64,000 bases of DNA from Callaeas wilsoni. Its lineage: Eukaryota > Chordata > Aves > Passeriformes > Callaeidae. Shown one piece after another: positions 12,839 to 22,290 of the stretch. The notes below the pieces were generated by a model. The model was not told the origin of the DNA. It did not search any database and saw only the letters and a list, made by a program, of their open reading frames with translations. Within the stretch, counting starts at the first letter, position 1. Each line of letters opens with the position of its first letter. The DNA lies in assembly GCA_013398955.1 (NCBI GenBank), contig VWPU01002940.1, forward strand, positions 62,001 through 126,000. Reading direction: 5' to 3'. The position numbers and the translations under genes were made by a program.

Positions 12839-15216
12839 TGACTTGCTCTCCTTCCATAGCACCTATTTCTTCTAATATTAGATGTGGAAGTTGGTACCAA
12901 GGAAATGAAGGACCTTCCTTGTTATGCTTATCTGATCTGTTTTGTAAATTCTGCATAGGCACATTTCCATCTGCTTTAGGGGGTTCTGTTACCAGTCACA
13001 TATGCTCTGAGAAATACTCCTTATATTTTAGCACTAGACTTGATCACATAATTCACAGTGAATAACTTATTTGAATAAATTTAGACTTTCCTTTGTTTGT
13101 TAGTTGTCCAGGAGCTGGTTTTGATATCCTTGAATTTATTCATTATTCAAAAGCATTTGCTTGATAACTTCTATGAATAACTTAATGAGAAAAGGTTTGC
13201 CCGTGGACTGTGTGACCATTTTGATATGAGTACTAAGAACCTGGTGCTGTTGCTCAGGTGTTTTACATACCAAGCCAATACAACATTTTTGTACTTCTCA
13301 ACTGTGTGAATAAATTGAAGCTTTTGTATGCAAATACTTACATGCAAAAGTTCAAATCTTGCTCTTCATAACACGTAGTAGTCAGCACAGTAGTGCTGCA
13401 ACTGTGTACATCCCTAAAATAAGTATTTCATTTCTATATTTCCAATGCTGCAAATAGGGTATTCCCTTCCAAACGCAATTTAATTTTTGCACAAGTGGGT
13501 CTAGATAAAGGGGCATTTTTAGGTAGCCAGCCTGTATTTGGTGGATGTCTGCTCTTTAACCCCATAGCTGGAAGAAAAAACAAACAAGAGTACTGCTGCT
13601 GTTAGAAAATGTTACTGTTCTGACAATTTTTTAAAAAATTCTTTCTTCTATCATCATTGCCAGCTTTCTGTTTCAAAATAGCCTTGATCTTGTGTCTGTG
13701 AAAAGTTAAATATTTGACAACAAAACATCTTGAGCACTGGCTTCTTATTGGACACTTATCAAACACTTTTATATGAAATAAACAATACATTTTTTTATTT
13801 ATGAATTACAGTATTAAAAAAATAGGCAGCAAATATTAAAAATGTATGTTCATAGGAATCTTCGGAATTCAGAATCTGATAAAATAAATGGAATAATTCA
13901 ATGATAGGATTGTTTATCCATATATTGAAGCTGATTAAACTAATTTCTGTTTCTTTTAGTAAAAGTTACAGAGGCTTTATCTGTAATTAGATGCATTAAA
14001 TCTTTCTAAGACATTCAATACAGAAAAATTAGCAGAAAAAGCACAGTTGTTTTATGATTTTTAATGTTGTTTAAAGCATGGTAACCATGATCTTATTTTG
14101 AATTTTTGTTCATCATGGCACTTGCGTAGGATTGATGAAAATGCATTATGCAGGATATACTTATCTCCCTTTATATTCCTTTGGAAATGTCATTTATGTA
14201 GCACCAAAATGCTATGTTTTAGTTAGGCTGCTGCATATTTGACACATAACTGACAGGTGATGTCTAAGCATTATGCAGGGCTATTAAAGATGACATAGAA
14301 TGCAGAAATATATCAGTACATGAGCGAGAATGCTGGTGAGATTTTAGAAAAAATCTAACATCACTGGGTAAAAGTCACAAGTGTAGGTATGTGAATTAAA
14401 TAAAGGTGAGAAAATATATCAGAAGCAAGATACAAAGCAAAACTCTATGAGGCAGTGTGTCAGGCCTAGAGTAATAAAATAAAATAGGAAAAAAACCCCA
14501 AAACACAAATTCGGGAAATAAATATGGATAGAGCGCGTATGACAGCTTATTTGTTATGCTTCTGCAGGTCTGATTTAATCCGAGCGCAACAGATTTTCCT
14601 CAGTTTGAACATTTGATTGGGGTTTGAGATATAAGATTTCAGATCACTTGTGTCTGTAAGGGGCTTCTTATCTCCTATCTCTCACTAAATTTCAATTTGT
14701 CTTGTACTTCAGACCCCTAGAAATTTTCATGGAAAGTGCAGAACCCTACATAAGAAATTTGAATCCTTTAGTACTGTGTTGTTATTTTTTATTAAGTGTA
14801 TGTGTAACACCTCTTAAAAATAATCCACCAACCTTTTTCCTCCTCCCAGGGCTTCACGAACAATGAAGTGGAAATTATATGCCCTAATTACTAGAAGACA
14901 CAGATTTTTTGAAAAAGACAATTGTCCCAGCCCTTATTGTAGAGTTTGACCAAATAAGTAGAAAGAAACAGACATTAAAAGGGCTAGGGGATACAAAAAG
15001 AGACCCAATGTTTGAATACGACTAGAACTAGGCATAAAACAAATTAAAAGTTATCTAGCTGGTAGTTCATATACATTTCTACTTCCCTAACTGACTAGAA
15101 GTTGTACAAGATCCTGAAATATGAGAGAAAAATATGTTTGTCCTTAAGTCATTTATCTCATATTTGTATTCTAGAATCTTGCATTTGGGTTATCCATGTT
15201 GCAGAAAGGTGTGTCC
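12839..15216. other. AT-rich unique sequence
   Basis: No gene or repeat family recognised. This is among the most AT-rich parts of the window. A SOX-like TTTTGT directly abuts ATGCAAAT at 13,323-13,335, but the half-site spacing differs from the usual SOX/OCT composite, so I give it little weight. Confidence 0.5.
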
Positions 15217-15528
15217 TCACTTCTGCTTTCTGTTGGAATGAAGGAACATTTTGCTCCCGGGACCTCTCCTGCTGATAGACATGGATATGACAACACCTGC
15301 ATTGGTGCCTCCTGGTCTGGCCTGTGCCAGTAAGCTTTCCATCGCCATGAGCTCCCTGTCCTCATTTAAATTTCTTCTTTTCAAGGATTTTGTAAAGAAC
15401 TTACATTGGGGACAGTGTTCTGCAGTAATGATGGATGTGACTGAGAGCACTATGAGAGAAGAGAGGATGGTGATAAGCACTGTATTGAACCATGTGTAAG
15501 CATATACAAAGGCAACAAAAATGTTAAT
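15217..15528 (-). CDS. Unidentified open frame with a membrane-like N-terminus (possible exon or pseudogene)
   Basis: An uninterrupted minus-strand frame of about 103 codons ends in TGA at 15,217-15,219. It begins after a stop near 15,529. The first 45 residues are strongly hydrophobic and include ITILSSLIVLSVTSIITA, like a membrane span or signal sequence, followed by a Cys-x-x-Cys (EHCPQCKF). The second half is basic and hydrophilic (KSLKRRNLNEDRELMAMESL). There is no good in-frame ATG at the hydrophobic start; the nearest initiator is a GTG at 15,478-15,480. I see no convincing splice acceptor, neighbouring exon, or polyadenylation signal. I do not recognise a family. The segmental composition is more protein-like than other frames here, but an open frame of this size can occur by chance. 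Confidence 0.2.
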   Translation of the reverse strand: MNIFVAFVYAYTWFNTVLITILSSLIVLSVTSIITAEHCPQCKFFTKSLKRRNLNEDRELMAMESLLAQARPGGTNAGVVISMSISRRGPGSKMFLHSNRKQK

Positions 15529-16132
15529 CTTTCAAGTAGGCTTTGTTCATATTTTACCCAGGTTTTAGTTTGAAGGTTAACATAACTTCAATTAATACTT
15601 GCTTGAATTTTTGTCTTGTGAACTCATCTACTTGGTTTTGCATTGACCCATTTTGTTGTGCTTTTAGCTTTATATTTTTTCCTCTCTCCCTTCTCAATTT
15701 ACTCTGCTTTTGTTTCTCTTGTGACACCACAGTGCTAGCACAGTAAAGCCCCACAGAGATATTCTTGCTTCAATTCAATTTGACTCTCACGTATTGCTCT
15801 GTTTCTTCCTGAAATTGTATTGCCATTTCTAGAAATGACATGGCAATATTTCGCTTGAGTCACTTGTTGTTTTAAGTGGACCTTCATGTATTTACATTAA
15901 TGATATGAAATCATGCCTAATGGAACTAGAGCGTGGAGAAAGGTAAAATTAAATTAGTGTAGCTTATTGTCTGCTGTGCACTGAATTGGCAGAGAAAATA
16001 AAATTGTGGATTGCTATAGCATTTATAAAAATCCTGAGGAATCAATCCTAAAACTATCGTCAAAATCTGTGCACACTGATAACCAAACAACGAATGTAAA
16101 CTTACTCTGCTTGTCTCTGAGGAAAAGATAAA
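15529..16132. other. Unique non-coding sequence
   Basis: No recognisable feature between the open frame and the LTR. The plus strand is T-rich from 15,590 to 15,720. Confidence 0.5.
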
Positions 16133-16589
16133 GTTGGTGTGGTGGGTTGACCCTGTCTGGACACCAGGCCCAAAGCTGCTCTCTCAAGCCTCTCCTCAGC
16201 TGGGCAGGGGAGATTATATATAACAAGAGGCTCATGGGTCAAGAGAAGGGCAGGGAGAGATAATTCACCAGTTGCCAACATGGGCAAAACAGATTTGACT
16301 TGGGGAAATTAGTTTAACTAGTTGCCAATCAAATCAGAGTAGGGTAATGAGAAATAAAGCCAAAATCTTGAAAACTCTTTCCTTCTTCCCTCACTTCTCC
16401 CTGGGCTCCACTTCACTCTCAATTTTCTCTCCATCCTTCCCCCCAGCAGCACAGGGGGTCAGGAAATGTAGGCTGTGGTCAGTTCATCACACATTGTATC
16501 TACTGCTCCTTCCTCCTCCGGGGGAGGACTCCTCACCCTCCTCCCCTGCTCCAGCATGGTATAGCTCCCATGGGAATCAGCCCTCCAAG

Positions 16590-16900
16590 AACTTCTCCAG
16601 TGTGAGTCCTGCCCATGGGCTGCAGTTCCTCACAAGCCCCTCCAGCACTGGGCCCCTTCCACAGGGCACACAGTCAGCTCCAACATGGTCCCCAACAGGG
16701 TCACAAGTTGCAAACCTGCTCCAGTGTGGGCTCTTCTCTCCATGGGGCCATAAGTCCTGTCAGAGCCTGCTCCAGTGCAGGCTTCCCATGGATCATAGCC
16801 TCCTTTGGGCATCCACCTGCTCCACTGTGGGTCCTCCATGGGCTGCAGGGGCACAGCTGCCTCACCTTGGTCTTCACTATGGGCTGCAGAGCAATCTCTG
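16590..16900 (+). repeat. Degenerate internal minisatellite of the LTR
   Basis: Several diverged copies of a unit with a TGCTCCAGTGTGGG core, a CCATGGG motif and a GGGCTGCAG end, at irregular spacing of about 45-60 bp. It lies wholly inside the LTR and is missing in the deleted copy at 35 kb. Confidence 0.75.
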
Positions 16901-17155
16901 TTCTGATGCCTGGAGCACCTCCTTCCCCTCCCTCCTCACTGACCTTGGTGTCTGCAGGGCTGTTTCTCACTCTGCTCTCTTTGGCTGTTGTTGCACAATA
17001 TTTTTCGTCCTTTTTAAATACATTATTTCAGAGGCACTAGCACTGTCACTGACTGTTTTGACCTTGGCCAGTGTCAGGTCTGTCTTGGAGCCAGCTGACT
17101 GTTGGAAGCAGAGGAAGCTTCTGGCAGCGTCTTACAGAAGCCACCCCTGTAGCCC

Positions 17156-17200
17156 TTACCATGCAAAACCTTACCATGCAAAACCTTACCAAGCAAACCC
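17156..17200 (+). repeat. 15-bp tandem triplication near the LTR 3' end
   Basis: Three successive copies of CTTACCATGCAAAAC, the third altered to CTTACCAAGCAAAC, just inside the LTR right edge. The related LTR at 35 kb has a single copy of this segment, so the triplication is private to this copy. Confidence 0.85.
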
Positions 17201-17211
17201 AACACAGTTGG

Positions 17212-19187
17212 TGAAAGGCATAAAAAAGCTGCATGCAAAGATTTCAAAACTATTTTGCAGTTTTCTCAAAACATGGCTGCTTTTCTTGGTCTTTAGCAAA
17301 CAACATATGAACTTTTGAAGAAGTCTGACTAAGCCCTTTTGCAATGTTTTAAAAATTTCAAAAATTGGTGTATTGAAATAAAATATAAACAAACAGGAAA
17401 CCCCATCCACCGTCTGTGATTCACATTTCTGAGCAGACAGCAGCATTGCACAACAGCTTGAGATTGGAAACAAGAAGGCTCCTACATCCAGATGAAACTT
17501 CATGGGGATTTCAGGCAGAATATAATTATTTCATATAATTATATTATATACGAACAGAATATAATTATGTAAAGCTGGAATTTTGTCAGGACACTGTGGT
17601 GAGCACCTATGCTTTGTGAAAAGCTTATGGGGATTTTTAATTACAATAAGTGGTCAGAATCTTAGTTTGATGTCTCAGCCAAGAGATGAATTGATACTGA
17701 ACTACCAGACTCAGTAAATGCCTGGGTAGTATGAAAATAACAGAACCATTAGACAGCTTGACTCACCTTGTAGTGATGGCAGAATGGGCTGTATCTGAAA
17801 TCTGGAACAACGATTAAAAAATACTGTTCCTCTTCAACAGAAGAACAGTGATTATAAGGGATGTAACTCTGCATTCAAGATTCTTTCATTCTGGGGAAAG
17901 ATATGCATCTGCTAAACATGCAGATATGTTATCTGTTCACTTCAGAAACACTTAAACAACTGAGCATCTCTCCTTAAAAATTACCACAGAATGGAATAAC
18001 TTTTAAGAAGTTATCATGCTGTGGAATGAGTCTTATGATATGAACTCATTATGAGTTGTAGAGCCTTCACTCAGCAGAGTGGATATTACACTGGATAGCT
18101 GAATACTCAAAAGTTTCTTAACTGGTTCAGTCCTATCTGTGTAATCTATCTATCTTCTCATGTCACACCCAGCTCTACTGTATCTGAATATCTTCCAAGT
18201 CTCTCTGGGGCAACAATTTTTTTCATTATTTTTGGTAATATAATATAAACCAGAGGCTAAAGTATCATTATTTTATTGCTACCCCTGAGATATTTTTGTC
18301 AGATGTTAATTCATAATGTAGCAAAGTTCTTTCAAAAGAAAAGAAACTAGAGTTGATACTTTGGGAAAATGGATTTGAAGTGCCCATTAGTAGCTATTAA
18401 ACTTTTCTATACGAGTTGTGTTGGACATTTCCAAAAACACTATAAAAGATTGCTAGGACTCCTACTTTCAGAATTTCTAGCAGGTTTTTGTTTGGTTTTT
18501 TACTTGGGGATGCTTACATCTTGACCAAGATCCTGGACTGAGCAGACTGAATCAGTCTGATTCAAAGTTCAGACTGACGCAGATTTAATTTATTTTAAGG
18601 TCCCATATTGGTAGCATTCCTGTGAGTTTACGTTAAGTTTGTAAATCATGGTAACTGACTTGCAAGTTAAAGCACACACAGTCTTCACTGAGTGGTGCCT
18701 AGATACGATTATGAATTAGGGTGCCTCGTATATTTTTTGAAATGCCAGAAGGAGAAAGAAAAAGGTAAGTAAAACTGACTGAATTGCTGCCCTGATTTTT
18801 GTGTAGCTACACACACACATGCATATAACGGGCAATAAAATGTATTTGTCTATAGGCTCTCAACATGAGGCAATCTGACTGCCAGAAACTTTAGCTCATG
18901 CAAAAATATGATCCCTATACAAAAAGTCAACTTCACTTTAGCAGAGCTGCTACTGGCTTCACTGTAATTAAGTGCTAATCGTAGGGGTGTGCTGTTTTGC
19001 AAGGCAGTAAACCGGTTTCCTGAGCGGATAAACTTGGAGGTCAAAGGCCAGGGAGTTGGCTCCATCGGGGACCAGGATTGCTGCCGAGAAAAGCAGCACA
19101 CCTGTCCTGTTATTGTGATTATGAGACAAATGTGAATAAGGTGAGTAAAACAAAGTAACCTGAAAGTCTGGAAAATGTACTGACATA
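17212..19187. other. Unique sequence with an AT-rich direct repeat
   Basis: No gene recognised. A 14-bp direct repeat (CAGAATATAATTAT) occurs at 17,516-17,529 and 17,555-17,568, separated by an almost pure A/T spacer able to fold on itself. Confidence 0.6.
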
Positions 19188-19360
19188 ATTGTACAGAGTG
19201 GCATACCGTGCACACAGCGAGCAGGGATCCGGGCTGTGCCGGGTCCCACAGGACACGCTCAGCTCCCCAGCACGGAGCACGTGAAGGGGAGCTCTCACAG
19301 GGCTCTGGGGCCGCTGCCCCTCGGCGCCATCTCGGGAAACCTGCTCCAACTTTATAAGGT
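19188..19360 (-). promoter_or_regulatory. GC-rich, CpG-containing patch with promoter-like marks on the minus strand
   Basis: The 120 bases from 19,201 are 70% G+C (84/120), and about 11 CpG dinucleotides fall between 19,201 and 19,336, in a background that is AT-rich and CpG-poor. Read on the minus strand, a TATAAAG (19,350-19,356) is followed about 20-25 bases later by GAGATGGCGCC, close to the YY1 consensus often found at transcription starts. An E-box CACGTG follows (19,278-19,283), and then a possible splice donor (CACG then GTATGC, boundary at 19,207/19,206). This order fits a promoter and short first exon of an unidentified minus-strand transcript. It could instead be a fragment of a GC-rich mobile element or a product of biased gene conversion. 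Confidence 0.35.
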
Positions 19361-20756
19361 TCTATTTTCCAAGCTATGAAATGAGGATATTAGTTAGTAA
19401 ACTTCACAGAGGGGTTTCCAAGTGCAAATAACAAATTACATACATCTCTTCAGTATAACAGGATGGAAAGTTTAATCTATAGTAAATAAAAATAGCAGCT
19501 GTTCTGCGTTTCAAGCAATACTGTGAGAATTGCAAGAATAGATTCAATAAAAAAGCCATAAAATTTCATGAAAAAGGTGGAATAAACCCTTTGAGAGTAA
19601 GTTAAAACAGCCATAATTTATTCATTGACTAGGAAAGAAAGGGGAGGAGAGAGGTGCTGTGCTTTTACCACCGGAACAGCACATTTATCAGTAAGTAATT
19701 GGAGTGTTAGTAAGCACTGGTAGGCAACATCCATCCCAGAGTAAAATGCTGGGACCTGACACAGGGAGAAGTATGGGAGTGTTGTTTCTGCATCATGGAT
19801 TCCAAACATCTGAGGCTCATTTCTACGGCAGATAGACTCATGTAGTTTCAAAATCAAGTCATTTTTTGATCCATAGAGAATTTTATACGAGCAAAAAAGA
19901 AGTAGCTCTTCACCAAAGACCAGAAAAAAAAGAGAGAAAAGCTCCAAACCCAAGAGCTGATATTTCTGCACAACTATATTAACATTCGAAATACTCCTGA
20001 CATATGGACAAATGAGCTTGTCTAACTTCCTGTCACAGGAACAAGTGAAACAAGGAATTCAGTTATTTTACAAAGGCTGAGATGCTTCTAATCATAAGCA
20101 AAAATATGTATATGCATAACTTCACATGCAGATGTTAGTTTCAGCAGCAGATGCTGTTAAAACCTTTAGAGATATATCTGGAGAAATAAGAAATATGGAC
20201 TGCTTTGGGGTCTAAATGAATGTAACTCTCCCCCATTAGCCCTTGGACTTGTCACAGGACACCTCACAAACCCGGGCAGCATTTTCATATCTCTATGGCA
20301 CAGAGCTCCTGCAGCCAGCCATCAAGAAAGTCAGAGAGAAGACTCCTCTTAACTGCACAGCCTATTAAAAAAAAAATTATATTTCCCCTTCCTCCTACAC
20401 TGGAGAATCCGATCCCAGTGGTATTAGTGAAATGATATCACAAAAGTTGCATTTATGTTCTGATCCCACCTCACAGTCCCTGTGCTTTACATAAATGATG
20501 ACTGTCACCTTGCAGCGCTCCTTCTGTGTGTCTTCAAGGTGATGAGATGATGGTGTTTCTCACATGTATGGTATGAATCTTAACAGTGTATGCAAATACC
20601 TGACAAGGAGATTGAGGAAGATGGCAGTAGGCCGTTCTCAGTTGTGCCCACAGGCCAAACAAAGTCAGAGGGCAGAAACGGAAACAAACGAAATTCCATT
20701 TAGACATAACAGACTTTTTGCTGTAAGTGGTCAATAGGACAGAAATAAAAGTACGT
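19361..20756. other. Unique non-coding sequence
   Basis: Nothing recognised. A 117-codon minus-strand frame (19,618-19,971) has no recognisable family features. Confidence 0.5.
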
Positions 20757-20926
20757 GGAGTCTCAAGGATATTTTGAAGAACCTTGGAGATGTTCAAAAC
20801 CCAACTGGATATGTCCCTGAGCTCCCTGCTCCCACTGACCCTGCTCTGCACTGTGGGGTTGGACAAGGCTGTCACCAGGCCTGCCTTCCTGCTTCTGTGG
20901 AATTAACTGTTCTGTGACTCTGTCAA
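20757..20926 (+). mobile_element. CR1 LINE 3' end, plus strand
   Basis: Matches the CR1 3' segment in order: TGGAGTCTC, GGAGATGTTCAAAACCCAAC, TGGATATGTCCCTGAGC, GACCCTGCTCTGCA, GGGGTTGGACAAG, then the tail TTCTGTGACTCTGTCAAA with the terminal near-repeats. It is 5'-truncated and only moderately diverged. Confidence 0.9.
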
Positions 20927-21261
20927 AATAACCATCAGCCTTACAACCAACATGATGATCCTTCTGTTTGAGTAATCTACCTGTACTTTTATTGATGACA
21001 AAAATAAACTATATGACTTTCATGTCCCCTAGACAGAATATATGTATTAATGGAAGATGGCAAATTGATTTGTAATTAGACCTTTATTTTAAAATATCTG
21101 TGTTGCTGGATTTTTGATGGTGCAGAACTAATTTATGTACGGTGACTCTCCAGTCACATATATCATTGCTGAAATACTATGTGGTTACTATAGAGGGATT
21201 TTTTATTTATAGATCCCCAAGGGCATTGCAGATGCACAATGCAGTTAGACCTATTTCACAT
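20927..21261. other. Unique non-coding spacer
   Basis: AT-rich sequence between two CR1 fragments. Nothing recognised. Confidence 0.5.
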
Positions 21262-21615
21262 AAACCTAGAAATTCACACTGGAAAAGACCTTAATCCCAA
21301 AGCAAATTAGCCTAATCTGTTAGATGAAGATCTTCAGGATCTCCAAATGGAGACTCCAAGATTTCCCCAGGCAATCTGCTACTATTTCCCTATAAGATTT
21401 CCCTCACAGCAAAAGTCAATCCCTCTTCCTGTGATTACTTTATCTATCCTGGCCATGAAAAATAGGCTCTTTTCAACAACCTTTTATGTATTTGAAAGGT
21501 TGATGTCTCTTTTTTTGACTGAACAAGACCATGTTTTCTAGATTTGTGATTACTCTCACTGACTCTCACCTGGACTCCTTCCAGTTAGTCCACATCTTTC
21601 CTTAATTTATAGAAA
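21262..21615 (-). mobile_element. Ancient CR1 LINE fragment
   Basis: Contains segments typical of old amniote CR1s read as reverse complement: CTTTTATGTATTTGAAAGGT, a CATGTTTTCTAGATTTGTGA block, CTGGACTCCTTCCAGTTAGT and CCACATCTTTCCTTAA. Divergence is high and the frame is destroyed, so this belongs to an older layer than the CR1s at 58 and 60 kb. Edges are approximate. Confidence 0.75.
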
Positions 21616-21924
21616 TGACATAAGAGAAAGGTCTGGCTTTATAGATAGTGTTCCTGCACACACAAAGCTTTTTGGGAGTTGGGGGAACAAACCAGAAACA
21701 CTGTTGGCTTTTGGAACAAAACCAAGCTTCAAAAATATTGCAAAAAATGCCTTAAAGGGGAAAAAAAAGTCATAAAATATCCTAAAGGTCTTCAATCCTT
21801 GTTCCCAGAGCAACTACTTCTAGTGGTTTAGGATGCTACTACTTTTCTGCCAGAGGTTTTTGCCTGGGTAGCAGTGTTGGACATATTCAGAGAAATTAAA
21901 TCCAGATCAAGATGCACTTCTAGT
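21616..21924. other. Spacer between two old CR1 pieces
   Basis: No clear identity. It could be further decayed CR1 or an insertion that splits one element. Confidence 0.4.
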
Positions 21925-22290
21925 TTAACTCATTGCATAAAACCCCTGCATCAAGCCCAAGAGTTGCTAATTGAATAAAGCATCTTTTAGAAAGACAGCC
22001 AATCCTGATTTAAGGACTGCCAACGATAAGGGATATACAAGATCCCTGCACAAATTATTCCAATGGTTAATTGCACAACCTAATTGCTAGTTTGAATTTG
22101 TTCAGCTACAGCTTCCAGTCATTGGACATTGTTATGCTTTTGTTTACTAAACAAAAGATCCCTCTAGTATCAGAAATATTTCTTCAGCTGCTCACTGTAA
22201 TGCAGCTGTCTCAGCTGTTGGTTCACTTCTTTAGACCTCTTTTGTAACATTTCTAATTTTTATATTTTATTTAGCCTATTTAGTACTTGC
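21925..22290 (-). mobile_element. Ancient CR1 LINE fragment
   Basis: Recognised from the conserved CR1 order: TTTTAGAAAGACAGCCAATC, CTGATTTAAGGACTGCCA, an AAATTATTCCAATGGTTAAT block, TTGAATTTGTTCAGCTACAG, and CTTCCAGTCATTGGA. This arrangement is shared by old CR1s in turtles, crocodilians and birds. It is highly diverged, and the right edge fades out in T-rich sequence. Confidence 0.8.

Larger units (their letters stand above)
16133..17211 (+). mobile_element. Solo LTR of an endogenous retrovirus, complete, with 5-bp target duplication
   Basis: The LTR proper is 16,138-17,206 (1,069 bp). It starts TGTGGTGGGTTGACC and ends CCCAACACA, giving TG...CA ends. It is flanked on both sides by GTTGG (16,133-16,137 and 17,207-17,211), a 5-bp target-site duplication. 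An AATAAA lies at about 16,353. The centre (about 16,590-16,900) is made of degenerate repeats around a CTGCTCCAGTGTGGG...CATGGG core. No gag, pol or env sequence adjoins, so this is a solo LTR left by recombination. The family matches long LTRs common in passerine genomes. A 5-bp duplication is usual for class III (ERVL-like) elements, but the class assignment is inference. Confidence 0.92.

Noticed and set aside
13321..13336. SOX-like site abutting an octamer, enhancer-like
   Set aside because: The half-site spacing is not the usual composite arrangement, and such motifs occur by chance in AT-rich DNA.
16347..17318. Longest open frame in the window, 323 codons, plus strand
   Set aside because: It lies almost wholly inside the solo LTR and runs past its end into flanking DNA. 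Its Ser/Pro/Leu-rich product is translation of LTR repeats, not a retroviral or cellular protein.
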